Shown piece after piece: positions 40,628 to 49,256 of a DNA stretch of 64,000 nt. Under the pieces are notes generated by a model. That model was not told the DNA's origin. It saw only the letters and a list, made by a program, of their open reading frames with translations, and did no database searches. Made by a program: the position numbers and the translations under genes. Positions within the stretch are counted from its first letter, which is position 1; each line of letters opens with the position of its first letter. Source of the DNA: Flavobacterium sp. GT3R68 (GTDB taxonomy: Bacteria; Bacteroidota; Bacteroidia; Flavobacteriales; Flavobacteriaceae); assembly GCF_007109225.1 (NCBI RefSeq), contig NZ_VJZK01000005.1, positions 1 to 64,000 on the forward strand. The letters are read 5' to 3'.

Positions 40628-41303
40628 ATATGATTTTGAGTAATAAATTAGGGTCAGGACAGTTCTCAGAGTAATATTCTAAATCTTTTTGGCTACAAAC
40701 CCCGGGATAATCGCCGCTGTAATATTTAATATTTTTAATCAATTGAAAATGTAGATGTGGTGCATAATCTCCATTTACGGAAGCATCACCTAAGGCGGCA
40801 ATTTGCTGTCCTTTATGCACTGTTCTTCCCACTTCCATTCCTACTAAACTCTGTTCGGATAAATGTCCATATAAAGTATAAAAAGTCATGTTTTCAATTT
40901 GATGTTCTAAAATGATCGTAGGGCCATAATCTCCAATGGATTTATTATTTTGAAAACTGTGTACTTTCCCATCTAATGCTGCTAAAACTGACGTTCCCGC
41001 TTTTATCCATAAATCTAAACCAATATGAATGTTTCGCTCTTCGGAAATGTCATTTTTAAAAACGGTACTTCTTTTGTATAAATTTCGGACTTCCCGATAT
41101 CCTCCAAATGCAACTTCAGCATCATTCTTCGTTAAATTATTTTCAATATACGCTTCAAAAGCAATAGCGTCAGTAAGGTTTAAACTAGCCAGGTCACTAT
41201 TAGACGCACTTAAATCAAGAGGTATATAATATTTATAATCAATGGACGCATCAATTACTTTTACATTATTAATTTTTTGAAGTAGTTCTAAAAAAGTTGA
41301 CAT
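40626..41303 (-). CDS. Free-standing M23-like (LytM) domain protein without signal peptide
   Basis: A 225-residue protein whose C-terminal two thirds is an M23/LytM fold. HIGLDLWIKAGTSVLAALDG carries the first His and Asp ligands. TFYTLYGHLSEQSLVG and APHLHFQLIKNI supply the remaining histidines. No signal peptide or membrane helix is visible, odd for a peptidoglycan hydrolase. The sequence pattern, including GDFPGV-like GDYPGVCSQ and the CPDPNLLL ending, matches what I recall of the central M23-like domain in large phosphotransferase/M23/class III aminotransferase fusion proteins. Cytoplasmic, non-murein function is therefore possible. Confidence 0.82.
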   Translation of the reverse strand: MSTFLELLQKINNVKVIDASIDYKYYIPLDLSASNSDLASLNLTDAIAFEAYIENNLTKNDAEVAFGGYREVRNLYKRSTVFKNDISEERNIHIGLDLWIKAGTSVLAALDGKVHSFQNNKSIGDYGPTIILEHQIENMTFYTLYGHLSEQSLVGMEVGRTVHKGQQIAALGDASVNGDYAPHLHFQLIKNIKYYSGDYPGVCSQKDLEYYSENCPDPNLLLKII

Positions 41304-41319
41304 TTTATCTAAGTTTTTT

Positions 41320-41327
41320 CAAATATA
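41320..41327 (-). promoter_or_regulatory. -7 box for the M23-like gene
   Basis: Minus-strand TATATTTG is an exact TAnnTTTG, 16 bp before the ATG at 41303. Confidence 0.6.
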
Positions 41328-41328
41328 A

Positions 41329-41360
41329 AAAATCCTCACAAACTTTCATTCATAAGGATT
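41329..41360 (-). terminator. Terminator after fabD
   Basis: On the minus strand, AATCCT...AGGATT flanks a 20-nt loop with a T run immediately after. The stem is short, so confidence is modest. Confidence 0.5.
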
Positions 41361-41430
41361 GAATTTCACTAAGGTTAATATTTTTAACTAATGTTATTAA
41401 ATATTCTTGCTTTGATTCACGATTGTCAAC

Positions 41431-42306
41431 TTAGGCCGTAATCGTTTCCATTTCTTTATTGATTTTATTAACTAGTCCAACCAACACTTTTCCGGGTCCG
41501 ACTTCGGTAAAGGAAGTGGCACCATCGGCAATCATTTGTTGTACCGATTGGGTCCATTTTACCGGAGCGGTCAATTGGATAATTAAGTTTTTTTTGATTT
41601 CCATTGGATCTGATACGGCAAGCGAGGTCACGTTCTGATAAACCGGACAGATAGGAGTGGAGAATGTGGTCGCTTCAATGGCAGCGGCCAGTTCTTCTCT
41701 TGCCGGCTCCATCAACGGGGAATGGAAGGCGCCTCCGACAGGCAACAACAAAGCTCGTTTTGCTCCCGCGGCTTTCATCGCTTCACACGCTTTTTCCACG
41801 GCAGTATATTCGCCTGAAATTACCAGTTGGCCCGGACAGTTATAATTAGCTGCCACGACCATTCCATTAGTTGCATCACATACTTCTTCTACAATTTTGT
41901 CGTCTAAGCCTAAAACAGCTGCCATCGTTGACGGCTTGACTTCGCAAGCTTTTTGCATTGCTAACGCACGCTGTGAAACTAATTTCAGACCGTCTTCAAA
42001 CGACAAAGTTCCATTAGCCACCAAGGCGGAAAATTCACCCAATGAGTGTCCTGCCACCATTTCGGGCTGAAAACTATCGCCCATCGTTTTTGCCTGGATT
42101 ACCGAGTGCAAAAATACCGCCGGCTGCGTAACTTTAGTTTCTTTCAATTCTTCTGCAGTGCCTTCAAACATGATGTCTGTAATGCGGAAACCCAATATTT
42201 CATTCGCTTTTTCAAACAGTTCTTTGGCTAAAGGGGAATTTTCATAGAGGTCTTTGCCCATTCCTGTGAATTGTGCACCCTGACCTGGAAATACGTATGC
42301 TTTCAT
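41431..42306 (-). CDS. fabD: Malonyl-CoA:ACP transacylase
   Basis: Loads malonyl groups on acyl carrier protein for fatty-acid synthesis. The 291-residue protein has AYVFPGQGAQFTGMG at the N-terminus, the nucleophile Ser in VAGHSLGEFSALVA (about residue 87), the Arg in VSQRALAMQKA, and the catalytic His in GGAFHSPLM (about 195). It ends with the EVGPGKVLVGL element. Length is slightly under that of E. coli FabD. It is monocistronic here. Confidence 0.96.
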   Translation of the reverse strand: MKAYVFPGQGAQFTGMGKDLYENSPLAKELFEKANEILGFRITDIMFEGTAEELKETKVTQPAVFLHSVIQAKTMGDSFQPEMVAGHSLGEFSALVANGTLSFEDGLKLVSQRALAMQKACEVKPSTMAAVLGLDDKIVEEVCDATNGMVVAANYNCPGQLVISGEYTAVEKACEAMKAAGAKRALLLPVGGAFHSPLMEPAREELAAAIEATTFSTPICPVYQNVTSLAVSDPMEIKKNLIIQLTAPVKWTQSVQQMIADGATSFTEVGPGKVLVGLVNKINKEMETITA

Positions 42307-42493
42307 CTGTAGTTTTTTGTTTAAGTTTATTTATCAGATGGAATGCCAGAAGGCATTTCATATTTTATTAAAAGATTGAATTTCTAAACAAAAATAGCAT
42401 TTTTTTAGGATTTATCCGAGAGATAAAACTGTTGGAAATGCAAAAATCCTATATTTGCTTGGTATAGGATTTGTACATTAAATAAATATAAAA

Positions 42494-43024
42494 TTATTGT
42501 TTGGCCAATTGCAGTTCGATAATCAATGAAACATCTTCTCCTACCAGTACGCCACCCGTTTCCAATGCGGAGTTCCAGTTTAATCCCCAGTCTTTCCGGT
42601 TAATTTTTCCTGAAATGTTCAAACCGGCTTTGGTATTTCCCCATGGGTCTTTCATCAATCCACTGAATTCAGCGTCTAATTTGACGAATTTTGTTACCCC
42701 TCTCATCGTTAAATCTCCTGCTAATTCATACTCTCCATCTGCTTTTTTGGTAAAGGAAGAGGCTTTGAATGTTAATTTGGGATGATTTTCCGCATTAAAG
42801 AAATCCCCGCTTTTTAAATGAGTGTCCCTGTCGGTATTTCGGGTATTGATCGAATCGATATCGGCTGAAAATTCCATTGTTGCATTTTCAAAGTTATCGT
42901 CGTCTGATACAATCGTAGCATCATAATTTTCGAATTTACCGGTAATGTTGGTAAACATCATGTGTTTTACTTTAAAGCCTATTTCGGAGTGTGCCGGGTC
43001 TATTACCCATTTTGTTGTTGCCAT
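42494..43024 (-). CDS. YceI family polyisoprenoid-binding-type protein
   Basis: A 176-residue lipocalin-like protein. The family hallmarks are TKWVIDPAHSEIGFKVKHMMFTN, an NTRNTDRDTHLKSGDFFNAENHP stretch, LTMRGVTKFVKLDAEF, and GLNISGKINRKDWGLNWN near the C-terminus. YceI proteins bind isoprenoid or amide lipids. This copy lacks a signal peptide, so it is probably cytoplasmic. It lies 44 bp downstream of the pirin gene on the same strand, a pairing seen often in other bacteria. Confidence 0.92.
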   Translation of the reverse strand: MATTKWVIDPAHSEIGFKVKHMMFTNITGKFENYDATIVSDDDNFENATMEFSADIDSINTRNTDRDTHLKSGDFFNAENHPKLTFKASSFTKKADGEYELAGDLTMRGVTKFVKLDAEFSGLMKDPWGNTKAGLNISGKINRKDWGLNWNSALETGGVLVGEDVSLIIELQLAKQ

Positions 43025-43068
43025 TTTGTTGTTGTTTAATGTTTTATATAAAAGTTTAATTTTTTGGA

Positions 43069-43788
43069 TTATTGTATTTTCATTGGAACCTCCATTAATA
43101 AAAACTCTGCCTCGGTGTCCGCTTTTATGATTACGGCATCAAAATCCCAAATTCCGAAACCATCCCGGGTGTTTAATTGCTGGTCGTCTACTGTAATGTC
43201 TCCTTTCAGGACAAATAGATATAATCCGTTTCCTTTTTTCCTGATATTGTACTCCTGAGTAACTCCTTTGTCAAATTTTCCTAAATGAAACCAGGCATCC
43301 TGGTGGATCCACACACCTGCATCATCAGGGTTTGGTGATACTATCTGTTGTAATTTATTGTGTCTTTCTTCATCATTTAGCGTAATCTGATCATAACGTG
43401 GAGTAACATCTCGTTGGTTTGGAATCACCCAAATCTGAAGAAATTTCACTTCCTTATCCGCATTTTTATTGTATTCACTGTGTTTAATACCCGTTCCGGC
43501 ACTCATAATCTGGACATCTCCTTTTTTGATGACCGTTTTGTTTCCCATGCTATCCTGATGTTCCAAATCTCCGTCTAACGGAATGCTTATAATTTCCATA
43601 TTATCATGCGGATGCGCACCGAATCCCATTCCTTGTGAAACCGTATCGTCATTCAGTACCCGGAGAACCCCAAAACTCATGCGTTCCGGATCATGGTAAT
43701 TGGCAAAACTAAAGGTGTGGTAACTGTTGAGCCAGCCGTGATTAGCTTTTCCGCGGGTATCGGCTTTATGTACAATTGAATTTTTCAT
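43069..43788 (-). CDS. Pirin family protein
   Basis: A 239-residue bicupin. The N-terminal cupin has the metal-binding set GFGAHPHDNMEIISI (two His) plus HSEYN further on. The surrounding signature is GWLNSYHTFSFANYHDPERMSFGVLRVLNDD, classic for pirin/YhhW-type proteins, some of which oxidise quercetin. The C-terminal cupin is degenerate. The ATG at 43788 is preferred; the alternative at 43812 overlaps a -7 box (43810-43817). Confidence 0.93.
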   Translation of the reverse strand: MKNSIVHKADTRGKANHGWLNSYHTFSFANYHDPERMSFGVLRVLNDDTVSQGMGFGAHPHDNMEIISIPLDGDLEHQDSMGNKTVIKKGDVQIMSAGTGIKHSEYNKNADKEVKFLQIWVIPNQRDVTPRYDQITLNDEERHNKLQQIVSPNPDDAGVWIHQDAWFHLGKFDKGVTQEYNIRKKGNGLYLFVLKGDITVDDQQLNTRDGFGIWDFDAVIIKADTEAEFLLMEVPMKIQ

Positions 43789-43809
43789 AATAGTTGTATT
43801 TTGATAAAG

Positions 43810-43817
43810 CAAATTTA
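43810..43817 (-). promoter_or_regulatory. -7 box for the pirin-YceI unit
   Basis: Minus-strand TAAATTTG is an exact TAnnTTTG, 21 bp upstream of the pirin ATG at 43788. Confidence 0.55.
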
Positions 43818-43857
43818 CAACCGATTGACTTTGAAGATACTTAACCTAGATTAAGAA

Positions 43858-43890
43858 ATAAAAAAGCCGACAAAAGGAGGTTTGTCGGCT
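43858..43890 (-). terminator. Terminator after the Crp/Fnr gene
   Basis: A 10-bp stem AGCCGACAAA/TTTGTCGGCT has a 6-nt loop, followed by T residues on the minus strand. Confidence 0.8.
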
Positions 43891-43908
43891 GGAGAGAATT
43901 GATAAATT

Positions 43909-44484
43909 TTATTTTTTGAGAAGCTTCGCTTTCATTTTGCTGAAAAATTCCGGAGTGACCCCGATATAGGAAGCAATCTGTTTTTGCGGAAGACAATGGA
44001 TTAAATCAGGATATTTTTTGGAGAATTTGTCATAGCGGGCCTCTGCAGTAAAACTCAAGTTGTCCATTAATCGCTGCTGGTTGGCAACGAGGGAATTTTC
44101 AACCAGAATACGAAAGAAACGTTCCGTTTTTATAATATCATGATAGAGTCGTTCCTGGTTTTCTTTGGATAACAATAGCACATCTGCATCTTCGTTGACT
44201 TCAATATATAAATGTCCCGGACGCTGCGAGAGATAACTGTACATATCTGCAATCCACCAACCCGGGCAGGCGAAACTCATGACATGCTCGACACCATTTT
44301 CATCTAATGTATAACTGCGTAAAATGCCTTTGGTTACAAAAAATGAATGCGTACAGATTTCCCCTGCTTTCAACAATATGGTTTTTGCCTTGTAATTTTT
44401 AGTTTCGGTAAAAGCCAGGAATTGTTGCTGCTCTTCGGGAGAAAGCGAAATATGACGGGCGATACTTTGAAGCAATAAATCCAC
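43909..44484 (-). CDS. Crp/Fnr family transcriptional regulator
   Basis: A 191-residue regulator. The N-terminal cyclic-nucleotide-binding beta-roll (about 1-120) has ETKNYKAKTILLKAGEICTHSFFVTKGILRSYTLDENG. A C-terminal winged HTH follows, with recognition region QIASYIGVTPEFFSKMKAKLLKK. The cNMP phosphate-binding residues of true CRP and the Fnr cysteines are absent, so the signal is unknown. It starts 3 bp after the DUF6370 gene, so both share a transcript, and the pirin/YceI genes lie downstream as possible targets. Confidence 0.9.
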   Translation of the reverse strand: MDLLLQSIARHISLSPEEQQQFLAFTETKNYKAKTILLKAGEICTHSFFVTKGILRSYTLDENGVEHVMSFACPGWWIADMYSYLSQRPGHLYIEVNEDADVLLLSKENQERLYHDIIKTERFFRILVENSLVANQQRLMDNLSFTAEARYDKFSKKYPDLIHCLPQKQIASYIGVTPEFFSKMKAKLLKK

Positions 44485-44487
44485 TTA

Positions 44488-44820
44488 TTATTTTTTTGCG
44501 GGTGCTGTTAGTGGCAACAATTTGAATGCCGTCGCCTTGAAACGATTGTCAACTACTGCCCCGGTCACTTCTGCTTTGCGTATTGCGGAACAAAATCCGT
44601 CTTCAGCGTGCGCATCACCATGTTGGTCCAACGAAGTTCCATCTACGAAATACGATTTACCATCAATACGGACTGCTAAATCACAGCCTTTGGCTGGCAT
44701 TCCAAATTGGCATTGCCCGCAGGAAGCTTCTACAGTCTGGGTTTTTGGTTGTTCTTTTTTATCCTGGGCATTTATCAATGCTGCTGAAAACAGGAGTAGG
44801 AATAGGAATATTTTTTTCAT
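44488..44820 (-). CDS. DUF6370 family exported Cys-rich protein
   Basis: A 110-residue protein with a signal peptide (MKKIFLFLLLFSAALINAQ). The conserved core is EASCGQCQFGMPAKGCDLAVRIDGKSYFVDG, then HGDAHAEDGFCSAIRKAEV. The four cysteines (CGQC, GC, FC) and His/Asp residues could bind a metal or form disulphides in the periplasm. The function is unknown. Co-transcription with the Crp/Fnr gene, 3 bp apart, suggests a sensory or stress link, an inference from position only. Confidence 0.8.
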   Translation of the reverse strand: MKKIFLFLLLFSAALINAQDKKEQPKTQTVEASCGQCQFGMPAKGCDLAVRIDGKSYFVDGTSLDQHGDAHAEDGFCSAIRKAEVTGAVVDNRFKATAFKLLPLTAPAKK

Positions 44821-44831
44821 TATTTTATTTT

Positions 44832-45995
44832 TTAAGGGTTTACTGTTACTAAGGTAGCGGTTTTTTTAGCTTTTTCTATAATTTCTTCAATGGGTGTTTC
44901 GAGTGAATCATTGACTAATACGACGCCCATTCTTCGGTACGGTCTGGAGGAGGGTTTTCCGAAAAGCCTGAAGTCGGTTTTCGATAAGCTTGCTACTTTT
45001 TCTATTCCGGAGTACGTCGGATTGTCGGAATTTTGAGTAGCCAGAATCACAGCGCTGGCGCCTATTTTTTCCAAAGTGATTTCAGGAATTGGAATGCTTA
45101 AAATGGCACGAAGATGCAATTCGAATTCGTTGAAATTTTGTGTTTTTGCCAAGGTTACCATTCCAGTATCGTGCGGACGCGGGGAAAGTTCCGAAAAATA
45201 AACACCATCATCGGTAAGGAAGAATTCTACCCCAAATAATCCGGCACCGCCTAATGCCTCTGTCACTTTTTCGGCCATGTCCTGCGCTTCGTATAAATCC
45301 TTGTCGGAAACACGTGCCGGCTGCCAGCTTTCCTGGTAATCGCCCCGTTCCTGACGGTGCCCGATCGGTGGGCAAAACAAGGTCGGGTTGTTGTTTTGGG
45401 TAATGGTCAGTAAGGTGATTTCTGAATGGAATTTGACAAAAGCCTCGACAATTACTTCGACCACGTCACCGCGGGAACCTTCTACGGCATACTGCCATGC
45501 TTTGGCAATATCATCTTCTGTTTTTATGGTTGATTGGCCTTTTCCGGAAGAAGACATCAGCGGTTTTACCACACAGGGCATTCCGACTGCTTCGACTCCT
45601 TTTTGCAATTCCTCGGCTGAGGTAGCGTACCGGTAATTGGCTGTTTTTAGTCCCAATTCTTTAGCTGCCAAATCACGAATCGCTTTTCTGTTCATGGTGA
45701 AGTTTGCCGCTTTCGCCGAAGGAACCACTGTTATTCCCTGTTTTTCATAATCATAAAAACGTTCGGTGCGGATCGCTTCGATTTCGGGTACGATGAAGTC
45801 GGGTTTGTGTTTGGCGACAATTCGGTCCAGTTCGGCCCCGTCCAGCATATTGATGACTTCGAAACCGTGAGCGACCTGCATCGCCGGAGCATTTTCATAA
45901 CTGTCGACGGCAATGATGGTCTGGCCAATGCGCTGGGCAGCAATTGCAAATTCTTTTCCTAATTCTCCGGAACCTAAGAGTAGTATTTTTGACAT
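44832..45995 (-). CDS. purT: Formate-dependent phosphoribosylglycinamide formyltransferase
   Basis: An ATP-grasp enzyme of purine synthesis that formylates GAR using formate and ATP. The 387-residue protein starts with [22 protein letters not shown]. It has [32 protein letters not shown] (ATP-binding loop), [17 protein letters not shown], and [26 protein letters not shown] start at ATG 45995; the frame stays open to 46127, but that part lies in a repeat element and has no homology to the family. Confidence 0.95.
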   Translation of the reverse strand: MSKILLLGSGELGKEFAIAAQRIGQTIIAVDSYENAPAMQVAHGFEVINMLDGAELDRIVAKHKPDFIVPEIEAIRTERFYDYEKQGITVVPSAKAANFTMNRKAIRDLAAKELGLKTANYRYATSAEELQKGVEAVGMPCVVKPLMSSSGKGQSTIKTEDDIAKAWQYAVEGSRGDVVEVIVEAFVKFHSEITLLTITQNNNPTLFCPPIGHRQERGDYQESWQPARVSDKDLYEAQDMAEKVTEALGGAGLFGVEFFLTDDGVYFSELSPRPHDTGMVTLAKTQNFNEFELHLRAILSIPIPEITLEKIGASAVILATQNSDNPTYSGIEKVASLSKTDFRLFGKPSSRPYRRMGVVLVNDSLETPIEEIIEKAKKTATLVTVNP

Positions 45996-46027
45996 TGTTG
46001 TGGATGTTTTCGTAGTTGTATTGGTGA

Positions 46028-46110
46028 GTTTGCGTGAGGGATTGCGGCGGTATCCTCGCAACGAAGTGAAGAGATAAAGCCAAAAGCCCGACCCGAAGGG
46101 ACACGCCCTG
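46028..46110 (-). repeat. Dispersed intergenic repeat, family B, copy 2
   Basis: Read on the minus strand: AGGGCGTGTCCCTTCGGGTC, CGGGCTTTTGG, then ATACCGCCGCAATCCCTCACGC. The GGGCGTG start and ATCCCTCACGC end match 11524-11607. It sits between the aminotransferase gene and purT. Confidence 0.6.
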
Positions 46111-46114
46111 ATAT

Positions 46115-46140
46115 AAAAAAGCCCCAAGAAGTCTTGAGGC
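46115..46140 (-). terminator. Terminator after the aminotransferase gene
   Basis: A 9-bp stem with one mismatch (GCCTCAAGA/TCTTGGGGC on the minus strand) is followed by a T run. Confidence 0.75.
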
Positions 46141-46147
46141 GTTTGTT

Positions 46148-47350
46148 TTATGCGGGAACTTCCGTAGTTGTTACGGCTTCCTTAATGCGGCGCATGGCTT
46201 CTTTTAATAAATCTTCGCTGGTGGCGTAGGAGAAACGAATGCAGTTCGGGTTTCCGAAAGCTTCTCCGGTAACCGTTGCCACGTTGGCTTCGGCTAAAAG
46301 ATACATAGAGAAATCGCCGGCGTTGTTGATTTTGGTGCCTCTTAATGTTTTTCCAAAGAAAGAAGAAACGTCCGGGAACACGTAAAATGCCCCTTCCGGA
46401 ACATTGATTTTCATTCCTGGAATTTCTTTGATCAGTCCAACCACTAAATCCCGTCGGCTGTGGAAAGCATCAACCATGTATTTTAAAACGGAAGGATCGG
46501 CATCGACAGCTGCAATTGTGGCGCGTTGTGCGATACTATTGGCTCCGCTGGTTACCTGTCCTTGTATTTTGGTACAGGCTTTGGCAATGAATTCCGGTGC
46601 TCCGATATATCCGATTCTCCATCCGGTCATGGCGAAAGCTTTCGCTACTCCGTTAACCGTAATGGTTTTTTCCAACATTCCCGGAACGGAAGCAATACTG
46701 CAGAACGTTCCTGAGAAATTGATGTGTTCGTAGATTTCATCTGAAACCACGTATATGTTTGGGTATTTTTCCAATACTTTGGCCAATGCTGTCAATTCTT
46801 CACGGTTGTATACCGAGCCACTTGGGTTACAAGGGGAGCTGAACCACATCATTTTTGTTTTTGACGTAATGGCCGCTTCCAGCTGTTCCGGTGTAATTTT
46901 GAAATCACTTTCTATAGTGGTAGGAACCTCAATTGGAGTTCCGCCCGAAAGTTTGATGATTTCGAAGTAACTAACCCAATATGGAGCCGGCAGAATCACT
47001 TCGTCCCCTTCGTTTAACATTACCTGCGCGATGTTGTATAACGATTGTTTGGCTCCTGTTGAAACAACAATCTGCGAAGGTTTGTATTCTAAATTATTAT
47101 CTCTTTTAAATTTACGGCAAACGGCTTCTTTTAATTCCAGGTAACCTTCCACTGGGGTGTAGGTGCTGTAGTTTTCATCGATGGCTTTTTTTGCTGCTTC
47201 TTTAACGAAATCCGGCGTATTGAAATCCGGTTCCCCTAAACTTAAACTGATGATGTCTCTTCCTTGGGCTTTTAATTCTCTTGCCAAGGCCGCCATTGCA
47301 AGTGTTTGTGATGTGGATAAATTGTTAATTCTATCGGATAATGGATTCAT
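46148..47350 (-). CDS. Aspartate-type class I PLP aminotransferase
   Basis: A 400-residue fold-type I aminotransferase. It has [73 protein letters not shown], and the Schiff-base Lys at about 238 in [19 protein letters not shown]. It also carries the C-terminal RFSYATSE substrate-binding Arg. This set is typical of AspC/AspAT subgroup Ib (aspartate or prephenate aminotransferases). Which substrate is main cannot be told. It is monocistronic with its own terminator. Confidence 0.92.
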   Translation of the reverse strand: MNPLSDRINNLSTSQTLAMAALARELKAQGRDIISLSLGEPDFNTPDFVKEAAKKAIDENYSTYTPVEGYLELKEAVCRKFKRDNNLEYKPSQIVVSTGAKQSLYNIAQVMLNEGDEVILPAPYWVSYFEIIKLSGGTPIEVPTTIESDFKITPEQLEAAITSKTKMMWFSSPCNPSGSVYNREELTALAKVLEKYPNIYVVSDEIYEHINFSGTFCSIASVPGMLEKTITVNGVAKAFAMTGWRIGYIGAPEFIAKACTKIQGQVTSGANSIAQRATIAAVDADPSVLKYMVDAFHSRRDLVVGLIKEIPGMKINVPEGAFYVFPDVSSFFGKTLRGTKINNAGDFSMYLLAEANVATVTGEAFGNPNCIRFSYATSEDLLKEAMRRIKEAVTTTEVPA

Positions 47351-47382
47351 CTTTTATAATTAGTTGGTCGTTAGTCTGATAT

Positions 47383-48477
47383 TTAAGATGCCAAAGCAGG
47401 ATTTTTACCTAAATCCTTCAAGTGTTTGATGTGCGCGATCAAAGCGCTGCCCATCGTGTTGAACTCATAATAAGGCAGGTTGCATTCTTCAGCAGTTTGT
47501 TTGACAAAATCTGCAATCTTATTATAGTGAATGTGACTGATATTCGGATATAAATGGTGTTCAATCTGGTGGTTCAATCCGCCAGTGTAATAATTCCACA
47601 ACCAGCTTTTTGGAGCGAAATTGGTAGTTGTATACAATTGGTGGATGGCCCAGGTATTGTCCATTTCGTTTAGTTCGTTCGGTGTTGGGTTTTCGGTTTC
47701 TTCGACTACGTGCGCCAATTGGAATACCAAACTCAAGATAAGACCCGCAGTATAATGCATAATGAAAAAGCCTAATAGCACTTTCCACCATACTACGAAA
47801 AACATCGGAAGCACTAACCAAAAGGAGAAGTAAACAATTTTAGAAATCACTAATCCTGTCCATAGTTTGGCTGGGTTTGGAGTTCCTCCGTATGATAATT
47901 TTCTTCTCAGGTATCCGCCCATTTGTTTGAAATCAGTGGTCAGGCACCAGTTGATGGTCAAAAGGCCGTACGCCAGAATGGCGTAATATTGTTGGAATTT
48001 ATGGAAACTACTCCAGTCGGCATGTTTGGTAAAACGGATGATTCTTCCCGCGTCCAAATCCTCATCATGTCCTGGGATATTGGTATATGTATGGTGAAGC
48101 ACATTATGTTGTACCTGCCAATTGTATACGTTTCCGGCCAAAATATAAATACTTCCGCCCATGATTTTATTAAGCCATGGTTTGGAAGAGTAGGAGCCGT
48201 GGTTTCCGTCGTGCATTACGTTCATTCCAACACCAGCCATTCCGATTCCGATAACCACACTCAAAAGAAGGTGCAGCCAGAAAGGCATCGCAAATATAAG
48301 GATGATGAAATAAGGGGTAAAGAAAAGAGTAAACATGATAACGGTTTTTAAATGTAATTTCCAGTTACCAGTTTTCTTGATGTTATTGTTCTTGAAATAA
48401 TCGTTAACGCGAGAATTTAAGGTTTTGAAAAACTTAACAGAGTCTTGTCTTGAAAAGGTTGGGGCATTCGTATTCAT
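47383..48477 (-). CDS. Membrane fatty acid desaturase
   Basis: A 364-residue integral membrane di-iron enzyme. The three His boxes are visible: MHDGNHGSY (HxxxH), VQHNVLHHTYTN (HxxxHH-type) and NHQIEHHLYP (HxxHH). They are separated by hydrophobic pairs (about 55-95, 170-190 and 215-255). This pattern fits delta-9 or front-end acyl-lipid desaturases with bacterial homologues. It would introduce double bonds in membrane lipids, supporting cold adaptation. The ATG at 48477 is favoured; the earlier ATG at 48504 overlaps a -7 box. Confidence 0.93.
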   Translation of the reverse strand: MNTNAPTFSRQDSVKFFKTLNSRVNDYFKNNNIKKTGNWKLHLKTVIMFTLFFTPYFIILIFAMPFWLHLLLSVVIGIGMAGVGMNVMHDGNHGSYSSKPWLNKIMGGSIYILAGNVYNWQVQHNVLHHTYTNIPGHDEDLDAGRIIRFTKHADWSSFHKFQQYYAILAYGLLTINWCLTTDFKQMGGYLRRKLSYGGTPNPAKLWTGLVISKIVYFSFWLVLPMFFVVWWKVLLGFFIMHYTAGLILSLVFQLAHVVEETENPTPNELNEMDNTWAIHQLYTTTNFAPKSWLWNYYTGGLNHQIEHHLYPNISHIHYNKIADFVKQTAEECNLPYYEFNTMGSALIAHIKHLKDLGKNPALAS

Positions 48478-48501
48478 AGTAATTCTAAATGGAATAAGCC
48501 C

Positions 48502-48509
48502 CAAAGATA
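48502..48509 (-). promoter_or_regulatory. -7 box for the desaturase gene
   Basis: Minus-strand TATCTTTG is an exact TAnnTTTG, 24 bp upstream of the ATG at 48477. It is divergent from the rsmG promoter 58 bp away. Confidence 0.6.
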
Positions 48510-48567
48510 ATTATTATTAAATTTCCTGAACCTAAAAAACAGTTAAATATTTCAGAGTTAAAATCCT

Positions 48568-48575
48568 TACTTTTG
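48568..48575 (+). promoter_or_regulatory. -7 box for rsmG
   Basis: TACTTTTG is an exact TAnnTTTG, 17 bp before the rsmG ATG. Confidence 0.6.
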
Positions 48576-48592
48576 CCCAAAAGTAAAAACAG

Positions 48593-49222
48593 ATGGAAGA
48601 AATCATCAAATATTTCCCAAATTTAACGGAACTGCAACTACAGCAGTTTCAAAAATTGGAAGCGCTATATCATGATTGGAATTCGAAAATCAATGTCATT
48701 TCCCGTAAGGATATTGATGAGTTGTATGTGAAACATGTACTGCATTCTTTGGCTATTGCCAAAATTCAGAAATTTGAGCCGGGTACCTTTGTTTTAGATG
48801 TGGGCACCGGAGGCGGTTTTCCTGGAATCCCGTTAGCGATACTTTTTCCTGAAACGCGGTTTTACCTGATTGACGTGATCCTGAAAAAAATAAATGTGGT
48901 TAAGGCTGTGGCCGAAGTATTGGAACTAAAAAATGTAAAAGCCGAGCAAATCCGTGCGGAGAATGTCAAAGGCGATTTTGATTTTATCGTAAGCCGGGCA
49001 GTAACCAATATGCCGGATTTTGTGTCCTGGATAAAGGATAAAATCAAAAAACAGCAGAAACATCAGTTGGCAAATGGTATTCTATATCTGAAAGGCGGTG
49101 ATCTGACCGAGGAATTGAAAGATTTCCCGAAAGCCACCGAATATAACATATCTGATTTTTTCGAAGGCGAATTTTTCGAAACCAAAAAAGTAGTACACGT
49201 ACCCTTGAAGTTTAAAGCATAA
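48593..49222 (+). CDS. rsmG: 16S rRNA (guanine-N7)-methyltransferase RsmG
   Basis: Methylates G527 (E. coli numbering) of 16S rRNA; its loss gives low-level streptomycin resistance in other bacteria. The 209-residue protein has NVISRKDIDELYVKHVLHSL, the SAM motif VLDVGTGGGFPGIPLAILFP, and DFIVSRAVTNMPDFVSW. Length matches the family. A terminator immediately follows, shared with the convergent pruA gene. Confidence 0.95.
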   Translation: MEEIIKYFPNLTELQLQQFQKLEALYHDWNSKINVISRKDIDELYVKHVLHSLAIAKIQKFEPGTFVLDVGTGGGFPGIPLAILFPETRFYLIDVILKKINVVKAVAEVLELKNVKAEQIRAENVKGDFDFIVSRAVTNMPDFVSWIKDKIKKQQKHQLANGILYLKGGDLTEELKDFPKATEYNISDFFEGEFFETKKVVHVPLKFKA

Positions 49223-49246
49223 AAAAAGTCCCGATTGGGACTTTTT
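49221..49246. terminator. Bidirectional terminator between rsmG and pruA
   Basis: The stem AAAAAGTCCC/GGGACTTTTT has a very short loop and flanking A and T runs. It begins at the rsmG stop codon. Confidence 0.8.
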
Positions 49247-49256
49247 AGTTTTATAA

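Noticed and set aside
45996..46127. N-terminal extension of purT
   Set aside because: The extra 44 codons lie in the family B repeat and do not resemble the enzyme family; ATG 45995 fits the conserved start.
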